Position numbers and translations under genes: made by a program. Below are positions 8,495 through 16,996 of a DNA stretch of 54,253 nt, in pieces (the first letter of the stretch is position 1; the number at the start of each line of letters is the position of its first letter). Under the pieces are notes generated by a model. That model did not search any database. It was not told where the DNA came from and worked only from the letters and a program-made list of their open reading frames with translations. The DNA is from Bacillota bacterium (GTDB taxonomy: Bacteria; Bacillota; Sulfobacillia; Sulfobacillales; Sulfobacillaceae): the NCBI GenBank assembly GCA_023512105.1, contig JAIMAE010000003.1, forward strand, positions 1 to 54,253, in the 5' to 3' direction.

Positions 8495-9478
8495 ATGGCG
8501 GTAATGACCTATCTAGAGGCGATTCGGGCCGGATTGCGCCAAGAGATGCAGCTGGATCCCCGCATTGTGATTTGGGGCGAAGACGTCGGCGTGCGCGGGG
8601 GCGTATTCCGGGTCACCGAAGGCTTGCAGCAGGAGTTTGGCGAGGACCGGGTCATCGACTCTCCTCTGGCCGAAGGAGCCATCGTCGGGGTGGCGATTGG
8701 CGCGGCGATAGGTGGGCTTCGGCCAATCCCGGAGATTCAGTTCGGCGACTTCATCTTCCCGGCCATGAACCAGATCGTCGAGGAAGCCGCCCGGATGCGG
8801 TACCGTTCCAACAACGACTTTCACGTGCCACTGGTGATTCGGGCCCCGATCGGAGGCGGCATCCACGGCGCGCTCTACCACTCCCAATCGGTGGAGGCCT
8901 TCTTCGCCCACGTGCCCGGCGTCAAAGTGGCGGTTCCCGGAACCCCTTACGACGCCAAGGGGCTTTTGGCTGCGGCGATCGCCGACGAGGACCCGGTGCT
9001 GTTCTTTGAACATAAGGCGGCTTACCGATCGTTGCGCGGAGAGGTGCCGGAGGAACGCTACCTGATTCCTTTGGGCCAGGCCGAGGTGAAGCGGGAGGGC
9101 AAGGACCTTTCCATCATCACCTACTCCTTGATGGTCAACTACGCCCTGCGCGCGGCGGAGACCCTGCAACAGGAAGGGATTTCGGTCGAGGTGTTAGACC
9201 TGCGGACGGTGCGACCGCTCGACCAAGCGCGGATTTTAGAGACCGCCAAGAAGACCGGCAAGGTGCTGATCGTCCACGAGGACAATCGCACCGGGGGGAT
9301 CGGGGCGGAAGTCAGCGCCATCCTCGCCGAAGAGGCGCTGTTCTACCTCGACGCCCCGATTCGGCGGCTGTGCGGACCAGACGTGCCTGCGATGCCCTAC
9401 AGTCCGCCGCTCGAGCACGCCTTCATGATCACCCCTGAGAAGATCGCCCAGGCGGCCCGCGAACTGGCTCGATTCTAG
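8495..9478 (+). CDS. bkdAB: Branched-chain 2-oxoacid dehydrogenase E1 component, beta subunit
   Basis: This transketolase-like beta subunit completes the alpha2beta2 E1. The 327-residue protein begins MAVMTYLEAIRAGL, typical of the family. It has GEDVGVRGGVFRVTEGL, the conserved DSPLAEGAIVGVAIGAA helix, FGDFIFPAMNQI and the C-terminal VHEDNRTGGIGAEVSA. Two starts are possible: ATG at 8477 and ATG at 8495. The second gives the family N-terminus and is chosen, although AAGGAGGG near 8451 lies upstream of both and the nearest purine run (AGAGG) is weak. It is encoded between E1alpha and E2 in one operon. Confidence 0.92.
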   Translation: MAVMTYLEAIRAGLRQEMQLDPRIVIWGEDVGVRGGVFRVTEGLQQEFGEDRVIDSPLAEGAIVGVAIGAAIGGLRPIPEIQFGDFIFPAMNQIVEEAARMRYRSNNDFHVPLVIRAPIGGGIHGALYHSQSVEAFFAHVPGVKVAVPGTPYDAKGLLAAAIADEDPVLFFEHKAAYRSLRGEVPEERYLIPLGQAEVKREGKDLSIITYSLMVNYALRAAETLQQEGISVEVLDLRTVRPLDQARILETAKKTGKVLIVHEDNRTGGIGAEVSAILAEEALFYLDAPIRRLCGPDVPAMPYSPPLEHAFMITPEKIAQAARELARF

Positions 9479-9536
9479 GTTGCTTCGCCGGGGCGACGGG
9501 TGTGGGGAGTCGGGAAGGAGGAGCGACAAGAGAGAG

Positions 9537-10829
9537 ATGGTAGAGAAGGTCTTGATGCCGCAGCTGGGGGAGTCGGTGACCGAGGGCACCATCGGCCAGT
9601 GGCTCAAAAATGTAGGCGATTCGGTGGAGAAATACGAGTCGCTGCTGGAAATCTTAACCGACAAGGTCAACGCCGAGGTGCCTTCGCCGGCCAGCGGGGT
9701 GTTGGCTCGGATCTTGGTCCAGGCGGGGGAGACCGTCCCGGTTGGCACCCCGATTGCGGAAATCGAGGTGGCGGGAGAAGCCGCGGAGGTGGCGCCGCAG
9801 GCCGAGCCAGCTCCTGCCGCCCCCAGCCCGCCGGCTGCGGTGGTCGACGCCCCGGCCGCCCCTGCCCACCCCGGGCCGACCGAGCGGGGGCGGTACTCCC
9901 CGGCCGTGCGTCGGCTGGCCCAGGAACACGGGATCGACCCGTCCAGGATCGCCGGGTCCGGGGCCGGGGGACGGGTCACGCGCAACGACGTGCTCAAAGC
10001 GGTGGCCGAGCGGACGGCACCCCCGACGGCGCCGCCCGCACCGACTGCCCCGAGCGCCCCGGTGGCGGGGGCGCCAGAGCCGCCCCGGGAGGTGGCTGGC
10101 GTGGCTCCGGTCCCAGCCGGCCCGGTCGAACCCGGCGACCGGGTGGAACCCCTCTCCAACATTCGCCGCGTGATTGCCCAGCGCATGACCCAAGCCAAGG
10201 CAACCGTCCCCCACGCCTGGATCATGGTGGAGGTGGACGTCAGCGGTTTGGTCGCCTTGCGCGAGCGGTGGAAGGCCAAGTTCCGGGAAGAAGAGGGGTT
10301 CAATCTCACCTACCTCCCCTTTATGTTGAGGGCGACGGTGGAAGGTCTTAAGGCGGTTCCACAACTCAACGCCCAGTGGAACGGCGACAGCATCATCTAC
10401 AAGAAGCGGATCAACCTGGGGATGGCGGCGGCCACCGACCGTGGGTTGGTGGTGCCGGTGATCCGGGATGCCGATCAGAAGAACTTGGTGGGGTTGGCCC
10501 ACGCGGTCCACGACCTGACCGAACGCGCGCGCTCGGGCCGGCTCAAGCTGGAGGATTTGAGCGGTGGGACCTTCACCGTCGACAACACCGGCGCGGTCGG
10601 GACCATGCTGACCTACGCCGTGATCAATCCGCCGGAGGTCGGAATCGTGACCATGGAGAGTATCGTAAAGAGGCCGGTGGTGGTGGGCGACGCCATCGCC
10701 ATCCGCTCGATGGTCAACCTTTGCCTCTCCTTCGACCATCGGGTGGTGGACGGAGCCGACGCCGCGCGGTTTCTCAACGTGCTCAAGCGCCATTTGGAGT
10801 CGCTCGGGCCCGACAGTTCGATCTACTAG
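9537..10829 (+). CDS. bkdB: Branched-chain 2-oxoacid dehydrogenase E2, dihydrolipoamide acyltransferase
   Basis: The core of the complex: it carries the acyl group on a lipoyl lysine and transfers it to CoA. The 430 residues divide into a lipoyl domain (residues 1-77, lipoylated Lys in LTDKVNAE), an Ala/Pro-rich swinging linker, the peripheral-subunit-binding domain (YSPAVRRLAQEHGIDPSRI and GRVTRNDVLKAV), a second Ala/Pro linker and the catalytic domain, ending with the active-site SFDHRVVDGADAARF. There is one lipoyl domain. The start at 9537 is set by the lipoyl-domain N-terminus MVEKVLMPQLGESV; AAGGAGGAG lies 13 nt upstream. Confidence 0.93.
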   Translation: MVEKVLMPQLGESVTEGTIGQWLKNVGDSVEKYESLLEILTDKVNAEVPSPASGVLARILVQAGETVPVGTPIAEIEVAGEAAEVAPQAEPAPAAPSPPAAVVDAPAAPAHPGPTERGRYSPAVRRLAQEHGIDPSRIAGSGAGGRVTRNDVLKAVAERTAPPTAPPAPTAPSAPVAGAPEPPREVAGVAPVPAGPVEPGDRVEPLSNIRRVIAQRMTQAKATVPHAWIMVEVDVSGLVALRERWKAKFREEEGFNLTYLPFMLRATVEGLKAVPQLNAQWNGDSIIYKKRINLGMAAATDRGLVVPVIRDADQKNLVGLAHAVHDLTERARSGRLKLEDLSGGTFTVDNTGAVGTMLTYAVINPPEVGIVTMESIVKRPVVVGDAIAIRSMVNLCLSFDHRVVDGADAARFLNVLKRHLESLGPDSSIY

Positions 10830-10874
10830 GGGCGGCGGTTTGACCGATCGGCCTGGGGAGAAAGGAGGAAGAAA

Positions 10875-11780
10875 ATGGCTGCGCGTCCCCCATTGCTCAA
10901 ACCGGAGCCACCCGCTCGCACCCCGCTCCCGCCCTGGATCAAGGTGCGGCTGGCGACGGGACCCAATTACCAAGAACTCAAGGAGCTGATGCGCTCGCAG
11001 AAGCTTCACACGGTGTGCGAGGAAGCGCGTTGCCCGAACATCTACGAGTGTTGGGAGGCGCGGACGGCCACCTTTCTCATCCTGGGCGACATCTGCACCC
11101 GAAACTGCGGGTTTTGCGCCATCACCACCGGGCGGCCGACCGGCCTGGACCGTCAGGAACCGGAGCGGGTGGCGGAGACGGTGCGGGCGATGGGACTGCG
11201 TCACGCCGTGATCACCTCGGTGACCCGCGACGACCTGGCCGACGGGGGGGCAGAGATCTTTGCCGCCACCATCGAGGCGATTCGCCGGGCCGTCCCCGGG
11301 TGCGGCGTGGAGGTCTTGACCCCGGACCTCCTGGGCAACTGGGAGGCGTTGTCCCGGATCGTCGCGGCCCGGCCGGATATTTACAACCACAACATCGAGA
11401 CGGTGGCGCGGCTGTATCCTCGGGTCCGTCCGAAGGCCCGCTACCACCGCAGCTTAGAGTTGCTGGCCCGGGTCAAGGCCCAGGATCCGAGCATCGTGAC
11501 CAAGTCCGGATTCATGGTCGGGCTGGGGGAGACCCGGGAAGAGGTCTCCGAGCTGATGCAAGACTTGAGGCGCCACCAGGTGGATGTGCTGACGGTCGGG
11601 CAGTACCTGCGGCCCGACGCCCGCCATCTACCGGTCGAGCGCTTCTGGCGTCCGGAGGAGTTCGCCGAAGTCCGGGAGGAGGCGCTGGGCCTAGGCTTTC
11701 GCCACGTAGAGGCGGGGCCCTTGGTGCGCAGTTCCTATCACGCCGCCTCCCAGGTTCCCTCGGAGGCGCAGCGACCGTGA
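10875..11780 (+). CDS. lipA: Lipoyl synthase LipA
   Basis: A radical-SAM enzyme that inserts two sulfurs into octanoyl groups on E2/GcvH to form lipoate. The 301-residue protein has both cluster motifs: the auxiliary cluster Cys set ([12 protein letters not shown]) and the radical-SAM CTRNCGFC. It also has the conserved [12 protein letters not shown] and the C-terminal RSSYHA Ser that ligates the auxiliary cluster. It starts at ATG 10875 after AAAGGAGG and overlaps lipB by 4 bp (GTGA). Placement behind bkdB means the lipoylated substrate and its lipoylating enzymes are co-expressed. Confidence 0.97.
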   Translation: MAARPPLLKPEPPARTPLPPWIKVRLATGPNYQELKELMRSQKLHTVCEEARCPNIYECWEARTATFLILGDICTRNCGFCAITTGRPTGLDRQEPERVAETVRAMGLRHAVITSVTRDDLADGGAEIFAATIEAIRRAVPGCGVEVLTPDLLGNWEALSRIVAARPDIYNHNIETVARLYPRVRPKARYHRSLELLARVKAQDPSIVTKSGFMVGLGETREEVSELMQDLRRHQVDVLTVGQYLRPDARHLPVERFWRPEEFAEVREEALGLGFRHVEAGPLVRSSYHAASQVPSEAQRP

Positions 11781-12487
11781 ACCCGGGGTGGGTGATCGAC
11801 CTTGGCACCATGCGCTATGGACCGGCCTGGGAGTGGCAGCGCCGGGCCGCCGAAGGGGTCTTAAGGCAGGAACATCCCGATATCCTCTTTCTAGTCGAGC
11901 ATCCGCCGGTTTACACGGTGGGCCGGGGCGCTCGCGGTTCGCTGGAAAACCTGCTGTGGGATGCGGAGCGTCTTGCCGCCGAGGGGATCGAGCTGTTTGA
12001 AGTCGACCGCGGGGGCGACATCACCTACCACGGGCCGGGTCAGTTGGTGGCTTATCCCATCCTTGACCTCAATCGCCAAGGTCGGGACCTGCACGGCTAC
12101 CTGCGCAACCTCGAGGCGGCGATCATGGAAACCTTGTCCGTCTTTGGCATCGCCTCCAGGCGGCTGCCGCCCCACACCGGGGTGTGGGTGGGAGAGGAGA
12201 AGATCGCCGCGATTGGCGTCAAGGCCAGTCGGTGGATTACCCAGCACGGCCTGGCCCTTAACGTCGACCCCAAGCTCGAACATTTCGCCGGGATCATCCC
12301 CTGCGGGATTCGCGACAAAGGCGTCACCTCGATGCGCGCGGTCTTGGGCAGACCGGTCGATCTCAACTCCGTCAAGCCCCATTTGACGGCTGCCCTGGGC
12401 AGGGTGTTGGGGATCGCCTGGGAGCCCCGGAGGCTTGAGGACCTCAATGGCGCGGAACCTCCGCTCTCCGCGGAGAGCGCCTCTTGA
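11777..12487 (+). CDS. lipB: Octanoyltransferase LipB
   Basis: LipB moves octanoate from octanoyl-ACP to the lipoyl domain, the step before LipA. The 236-residue product has the family signature [18 protein letters not shown], the catalytic Lys in [14 protein letters not shown] and the acyl-thioester Cys in [14 protein letters not shown]. The GTG start overlaps the lipA stop as GTGA, with GGAGG 10 nt upstream. The frame is open much further upstream (to 11015), but that part is a shadow of lipA. The LipB route, not LipM/LipL as in Bacillus, is used here, as far as this window shows. Confidence 0.96.
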   Translation: MNPGWVIDLGTMRYGPAWEWQRRAAEGVLRQEHPDILFLVEHPPVYTVGRGARGSLENLLWDAERLAAEGIELFEVDRGGDITYHGPGQLVAYPILDLNRQGRDLHGYLRNLEAAIMETLSVFGIASRRLPPHTGVWVGEEKIAAIGVKASRWITQHGLALNVDPKLEHFAGIIPCGIRDKGVTSMRAVLGRPVDLNSVKPHLTAALGRVLGIAWEPRRLEDLNGAEPPLSAESAS

Positions 12488-12544
12488 GGGTAGCGACTTT
12501 AGCCGCCCCAATTGTCGCTTGCTTTGTCCGAGGAGGGATGGCTC

Positions 12545-13243
12545 GTGATCCAACCCGACCGCATCCACACGCCCGCCGCTCGGGCCATTCGGGAGGTGGT
12601 GTTTGGGGTCAACGACGGGCTGGTCTCCATCACCGGCTTGGTGGTCGGCGTGGCTTCCAGCCACATGCCCGCCCATCAAGTTTTGCAGGCCGGAATCGCC
12701 GCGGTGGTCGCGGCCATGATCGCGATGGGTCTCGGGGCCTACCTCTCCACTTCGGCCCAAAACGAGTACTTCCTGGCGGAACGGGAACGCGAGGCCCACG
12801 AGGTGCGGGTGATGCCGGAGGAGGAACGGCGCGAGGTGGAGGGGATCTATCGCGCCCAGGGGTTTAGCCGAGAGATCACCCGGGTGTTGACCGACCACGT
12901 CACCGCCGACCCCGAGCGTTGGATTGACTTCATGATGAAAGAGGAGTTGGGCATCCACCTCGACCGCTTGGACAACCCGTGGCAGTCCGCCGGGGTGATG
13001 GCCTTGGCGGTGCTGTTAGGTTCTCTTCCCCCCTTGGTGCCCTTTTTGGTGGTTCCCCGCGTCGACCAGGCCCTGCCTTGGACCATCGGGCTGGCCATGG
13101 CCACCGCCTTCTTCTTAGGGATGGTCAAGGCGCGGGTGGCCAAGGGCAACTGGTGGCGCAGCGGGGTGCAATTTCTCTTGGTGTCGGCGGCGGCGGCCCT
13201 GGCCGGGATCTTGGCCGGACACTGGTTAGGAGGGGTGGCGTGA
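12545..13243 (+). CDS. VIT1/CCC1-family iron/manganese transporter
   Basis: This 232-residue protein of the vacuolar-iron-transporter family has the first helix signature REVVFGVNDGLVSITGLVVGV, a second helix ending in GAYLSTSAQNEYF, a cytosolic acidic helical segment rich in Glu (EREREAHEVRVMPEEERREVE) like the metal-binding domain of VIT proteins, and three C-terminal helices. Relatives move Fe2+ or Mn2+ out of the cytosol. AGGAGGG at 12531-12537 lies 7 nt before GTG 12545, which is preferred to the TTG at 12512. It is translationally coupled to the small gene that follows. Confidence 0.87.
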   Translation: MIQPDRIHTPAARAIREVVFGVNDGLVSITGLVVGVASSHMPAHQVLQAGIAAVVAAMIAMGLGAYLSTSAQNEYFLAEREREAHEVRVMPEEERREVEGIYRAQGFSREITRVLTDHVTADPERWIDFMMKEELGIHLDRLDNPWQSAGVMALAVLLGSLPPLVPFLVVPRVDQALPWTIGLAMATAFFLGMVKARVAKGNWWRSGVQFLLVSAAAALAGILAGHWLGGVA

Positions 13244-13443
13244 ACCGGCGTACCTTCCCTGATTTGTTTTTCCACGCCTTGGCGGAATTCGCCTGTCGTC
13301 AAACCCTCCTCGGCGACCCGCTCTTCGGCCCGGAGGCGGCGGCAGCTCCCGGGGTCCGCGGCCGGCTGGCCGCCGGAACCGCCGACTTTCTGCTCGAAGC
13401 CGAAGGCCTCCTGGGTCAGACATCCGCGGGAGAGCGATTGTAG
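13240..13443 (+). CDS. Small hypothetical protein coupled to the VIT transporter gene
   Basis: This possible 67-residue protein starts at GTG 13240, which overlaps the VIT stop as GTGA; AGGAGGGG at about 13229-13236 is well placed. It has an N-terminal half with aromatic and Cys residues (RTFPDLFFHALAEFACRQ) and a C-terminal amphipathic stretch (LAAGTADFLLEAEGLL). No family is recognised. The coupled start and strong ribosome site argue for a real gene; the high GC content makes chance frames common, so confidence is modest. Confidence 0.45.
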   Translation: MNRRTFPDLFFHALAEFACRQTLLGDPLFGPEAAAAPGVRGRLAAGTADFLLEAEGLLGQTSAGERL

Positions 13444-13446
13444 CGG

Positions 13447-15519
13447 CTAAGGAAGCAGGCGCTGCAAGAAGGAATTCCAGAGATCTCCCAGCGACGGGGG
13501 TGGCAGCGTGGGGGCCGGCAGCGAGGGCGGACTCCCGCCGAATTGGTCCTGGTTGCAACCCGGGCTGATTTGGTCGGGGACATGGCCGCGGATGAAAACC
13601 TCGCGCACGGCGGTGCAGCAGCCGTTGTCTAAAAGGCCGGTCTGCACACAGACGCGGCGGGTGACGATGTTCGGGGGCACCGGGAAAGGGGTGGGAGGAA
13701 CCCCTTGCAGCGCCGCCTGCAGGAAATGGGCCCAGATCGGTCCTGCGCCGAGGTCCCCGGTGAGGTTGAGGGGAGCGTTGTCGTCGTTGCCGACCCACAC
13801 CGAGGCGGCCAACTGGGGAGTATAGCCGACCAGCCAGGCGTCGCGCTGTTGGGAGGAGGTGCCGGTTTTGGCCGCAGCCGGGCGGTTGATGATGGCCTCC
13901 AGGTCATGGGCGGTCCCCTGCGGGTTGAGCAGCGGGGCGGAGAACAGGTTGGTTACCACGTAGGCCACCTGGGGAGAGAGGACCCGCACCCGCGTCGGGG
14001 TGAACGAGTAGACCACCGTCCCTTGCGGGTTGACGATCTTGGCCACCGCGTACGGCTGCACCCGATAGCCGCCGTTGGCCAAGGTGGCCACCGCCCGGGT
14101 CATCTCCAGCGGGGTGAGCGCGGAAGAACCCAGGGCAGTGGTCAGGTTGTTGGCCAAGGGGCTGGTGATGCCCATGCTGTGGGCGACCTGGATCATCGCC
14201 GAGGGCGTGACGGTGTTCATCCACTTGACGGCTACGATGTTGTCGGAGAGGGCGATGGCCCGCCGGATGGTCAAGGGCCCGTTGTAGACATCCCCAAAAT
14301 TGTGGGGTACGTAGTAGCCGCCGTGGCCGTTGGGAAACCGCACCGGGGCCGATACCTTCACGCTGGAGGTCGGGTAGCCGTCGTTGATCACGGTGGTGTA
14401 CAGGAAGAACTTCATGGCGGAACCCGGTTGGCGGGCGGCGTCGACCGCCCGGTTGAGCGGGGTGCGGGCGTAGTCGTCTCCCCCTACCATCGCCTCGATG
14501 GCGCCGGTGCGCGGGTCTAAGGCGACCAGCGCGACTTCCGGCTCGGGCACCCCGTGGACCAGGTGGGTGGGCGGGGCCCAGTTGGCCACGGCCGATTCGG
14601 CAGCCCGTTGCGCGGTACCGCTCAAGGTGGTGTAGATGCGCCACCCTCCGGTGTAGAGGGTTCGGGCGACGGCCGGATCCAGCTGTCCCAGGCGCGAGGT
14701 GATGTAGGAAACAAAGTATGGCGCCTGGGTGGCCAACGGGCCGTGGGGGTTGAGGCCCAGAGGACTTTGTTCCGCCGCTTTGGCCGCCGCTGGAGTCAGG
14801 TAGTGCAGTCGGGCCATTTCTTCGAGCACCAGGTTGCGCCGGGCCAACGCCGCCTGGGGATGGAGCAAGGGGTCATAGTAGCTGGGGGCGTTGACCAACC
14901 CGGCCAGCAGTGCCGCTTGGGGCAGGGTCAATTGGGAGGCGGGGTGACCGAAATAGGTTTCGCTGGCGGCCTCCACCCCGTACGCCCCTTCCCCAAAGTA
15001 GACATCGTTGAGATACATCTCCAAGATCTGCTGCTTGGAGTAGCTGGCCGAGAGTTTAATCGCCAACAGCAGCTCCTTGACTTTCCGCCCCAGGGTTCGC
15101 TCGGGACTTAGGTAGAGGTTCTTGGCCAGCTGCTGGGTCAGGGTGCTGCCGCCTTGGAGGATTTGGCGGTGGACCAGGTCGACCAAGGCGGCGCGCAGGA
15201 TGCCGACCGGATCGATGGTGGGCTCAACCCAGAAGGTGTTATCTTCGATCGCCACGATCGCGTTCTGCATGTCGGCCGGGATCTGGCTTAAGGGAACCGG
15301 GATGCGATTTTGGTTGCGGTACAACAGGGCGATCAGGTGGCCGTTTTGGTCGAACACCTGGGTGTCGGCAGGCAGCGAGGGAACCGGCAGGGTGGCGGCC
15401 ACCGGGGCCATCAGGATCAAGGCCCCACCGGCCAGCACGGGAAGGCTGATGGCGGCGGCGCTGTCCGCGATGCGGGCCTTCCAACGCTGCAACCAAGTGG
15501 GACGGCGCTCGTCAGCCAA
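13447..15519 (-). CDS. Class A penicillin-binding protein (bifunctional transglycosylase/transpeptidase)
   Basis: This 690-residue PBP1a/PbpG-like enzyme polymerises and crosslinks peptidoglycan outside the membrane. It has a single N-terminal membrane helix (about residues 24-42), a GT51 domain with catalytic Glu92 in AIEDNTFW and GGSTLTQQLAKNLYL, and a transpeptidase domain with Ser367-x-x-Lys370 (GSAMK), SDN at 425-427 and KTGTS at 551-555. The GT51 motif is slightly unusual (EDNTFW instead of EDxxFxxH). A Pro-rich C-terminal tail ends the protein. The start is TTG at 15519, 7 nt after GGAGG. Its position next to speE/speB matches the pbpG-speE-speB order of Bacillus. Confidence 0.93.
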   Translation of the reverse strand: MADERRPTWLQRWKARIADSAAAISLPVLAGGALILMAPVAATLPVPSLPADTQVFDQNGHLIALLYRNQNRIPVPLSQIPADMQNAIVAIEDNTFWVEPTIDPVGILRAALVDLVHRQILQGGSTLTQQLAKNLYLSPERTLGRKVKELLLAIKLSASYSKQQILEMYLNDVYFGEGAYGVEAASETYFGHPASQLTLPQAALLAGLVNAPSYYDPLLHPQAALARRNLVLEEMARLHYLTPAAAKAAEQSPLGLNPHGPLATQAPYFVSYITSRLGQLDPAVARTLYTGGWRIYTTLSGTAQRAAESAVANWAPPTHLVHGVPEPEVALVALDPRTGAIEAMVGGDDYARTPLNRAVDAARQPGSAMKFFLYTTVINDGYPTSSVKVSAPVRFPNGHGGYYVPHNFGDVYNGPLTIRRAIALSDNIVAVKWMNTVTPSAMIQVAHSMGITSPLANNLTTALGSSALTPLEMTRAVATLANGGYRVQPYAVAKIVNPQGTVVYSFTPTRVRVLSPQVAYVVTNLFSAPLLNPQGTAHDLEAIINRPAAAKTGTSSQQRDAWLVGYTPQLAASVWVGNDDNAPLNLTGDLGAGPIWAHFLQAALQGVPPTPFPVPPNIVTRRVCVQTGLLDNGCCTAVREVFIRGHVPDQISPGCNQDQFGGSPPSLPAPTLPPPSLGDLWNSFLQRLLP

Positions 15520-15624
15520 TCCGTTTCCTCCCTCCCTCAAAGGGCCGTTGCCCGGTCCACACCGCCGGTTCGCCGCGCCCCTCTAGGAACCTAGTATGGG
15601 TAGGGGCGAGAGGGCTCATGTAGC

Positions 15625-15645
15625 CCGAGGACGGCTCGGTTTTTT
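15625..15645 (+). terminator. Small hairpin followed by six T's, upstream of the polyamine operon
   Basis: CCGAG and CTCGG (15625-15629, 15635-15639) enclose a 5-nt loop and are followed by T6 at 15640-15645, which looks like an intrinsic terminator on the plus strand. No plus-strand gene lies just upstream, so it may insulate the operon from stray transcription or act as an attenuator for a longer transcript. The stem is short (5 bp). Confidence 0.35.
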
Positions 15646-15653
15646 GCTATAAT
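15645..15653 (+). promoter_or_regulatory. Extended -10 promoter for the arginine decarboxylase/polyamine operon
   Basis: TG at 15645-15646, one base, then a perfect TATAAT at 15648-15653 form an extended -10 element; no -35 hexamer is evident at the proper distance. Transcription would start near 15660, giving a leader of about 25 nt. Confidence 0.55.
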
Positions 15654-15685
15654 TGGCGAGGACTTTGAGTGAAGGGGGATCTCGT

Positions 15686-16147
15686 TTGCTACCGACACCG
15701 ACAAAATTCACCCTGGTCGCCGGATCTGCCGAAGGTCCGACTCGCCTCAACGCCTTCGACAACGCGTTGTTACGCGCCGGAATTGGGAATCTTAATCTTG
15801 TGCGGGTCAGTTCCATCCTTCCGCCCGGTGCCGAGGAAGTCGCCACCTTATCGGTACCGCCCGGCTCACTGCTCCCGTGCGCCTACGGTACCATCACCTC
15901 GGAGGTCGAAGGCGAGTGGATCGCCGCCGCGGTATCGGTGGGTATTGGGGACCGCAATCGCTACGGAGTGATCATGGAGTTCTCTGGCCGCTGCGGCAAG
16001 GCGGAAGCCGAAGCGGCGGTTCGGGAAATGGCGGAGGCGGCTTTTCGCGAGCGCGGATTGCGACTGGAACGCGTGTTGGTGCAAGCCACCGAACACCAGG
16101 TGCGATCGATAGGCTGCGCGCTGGCCGCGGTGGCCCTCTGGTATTAG
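15686..16147 (+). CDS. pdaD: Pyruvoyl-dependent arginine decarboxylase
   Basis: This enzyme converts arginine to agmatine, the first step of the agmatine route to putrescine. The 153-residue proenzyme has the self-cleavage context NLVRVSSILPPG: cleavage between the two Ser residues makes the pyruvoyl cofactor on the new beta-chain end. PCAYGTITSEVEGEWIAAAVSVGI and the Glu-rich C-terminal helix are typical of the family. TTG at 15686, 7 nt after AGGGGGA, fits the family N-terminus better than an upstream start at 15653. It leads a tight operon with spermidine synthase and agmatinase. Confidence 0.92.
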   Translation: MLPTPTKFTLVAGSAEGPTRLNAFDNALLRAGIGNLNLVRVSSILPPGAEEVATLSVPPGSLLPCAYGTITSEVEGEWIAAAVSVGIGDRNRYGVIMEFSGRCGKAEAEAAVREMAEAAFRERGLRLERVLVQATEHQVRSIGCALAAVALWY

Positions 16148-16165
16148 GCAGGAGGCGAGAATTCG

Positions 16166-16996
16166 GTGGAGGTGTGGTTTACCGAGCGGCAGACCGATGC
16201 GGTGACCATCGGGTTGAAGGTCAAGGCGGTGCTGTGGCGGGAGCGAACCCCCTATCAAGAATTGGCGGTGGTGGAGAGCGAGGCCTACGGTCGGGTGCTC
16301 ATCCTGGACGGGGCGATTCAGACCACCGAGCGCGACGAGTACGTGTACCATGAGATGATCGCCCAGGTACCCTTGGCCGTGCATCCGCATCCCCGGCGGG
16401 TGGCGGTGATCGGGGGTGGCGACGGAGGAGCGATCCGGGAGATCCTGCGCCACCCCGCGGTGGAGGAAGCGCACCTGATCGAGATCGATGAGCGCGTGGT
16501 GGAAGTGGCCCAGCGCTTCTTTCCAGAGATCGCGATCGGCCTGAACGACGACCGCACCCATCTGCACTTTACCGACGGGATCGCCTGGGCCCGGGAGGCC
16601 AGGGATTTCGACGTCATCTTGGTCGACTCCACCGACCCGGTGGGTCCGGCCGAGGGCCTGTTTACGGCGGAGTTTTACAAGACGCTGTATGAAGCCTTGG
16701 GGCCAGACGGGATCATGGTCGCGCAATCCGAGTCGCCCTTCTTGCAGCCGGATCTGTTGCGGCGGGTGGTACAGGGGGTGCGCGAACATTTTCCGGTCAC
16801 CCGGGTCTATCTGGCCTCCGTGCCCACCTATCCCAGCGGGTTGTGGAGCTTTACCTGGGGATCGAAGCGGCACGAGCCGGAGGACCTGCGGGAGCTGGAG
16901 GCTCCTTGGCGGGCGCATCTTAGGTACTGGACCCCTGAGGTGCATCGTGCCGCCTTCGCACTGCCTCCGTTTGTCAAGGAGCTTGTCGATGGCTGA
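16166..16996 (+). CDS. speE: Spermidine synthase (polyamine aminopropyltransferase)
   Basis: SpeE transfers an aminopropyl group from decarboxylated SAM to putrescine. The 276 residues match the family length. They contain YQELAVVESEAYGRVLILDG, the nucleotide-binding VAVIGGGDGGAIREILRH, LIEIDERVVEVAQRFF, the catalytic Asp block DVILVDSTDPVGPAEGLF and YPSGLWSFTWGSK near the C-terminus. GTG start, preceded by AGGAGGCGAG. The stop overlaps the agmatinase start by 8 bp. The donor requires SAM decarboxylase (speD), which is not in this window. Confidence 0.96.
   Translation: MEVWFTERQTDAVTIGLKVKAVLWRERTPYQELAVVESEAYGRVLILDGAIQTTERDEYVYHEMIAQVPLAVHPHPRRVAVIGGGDGGAIREILRHPAVEEAHLIEIDERVVEVAQRFFPEIAIGLNDDRTHLHFTDGIAWAREARDFDVILVDSTDPVGPAEGLFTAEFYKTLYEALGPDGIMVAQSESPFLQPDLLRRVVQGVREHFPVTRVYLASVPTYPSGLWSFTWGSKRHEPEDLRELEAPWRAHLRYWTPEVHRAAFALPPFVKELVDG

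Noticed and set aside
9654-11447. A 597-codon minus-strand frame across bkdB and lipA
   Set aside because: It lies opposite well-recognised E2 and LipA proteins. Its product is low-complexity, His/Arg/Gly-rich and without a family; it is a GC-driven shadow.
11015-11776. N-terminal extension of the lipB frame
   Set aside because: The extension is out of frame with lipA, contains no LipB sequence, and the GTG at 11777 with GGAGG gives the family N-terminus.
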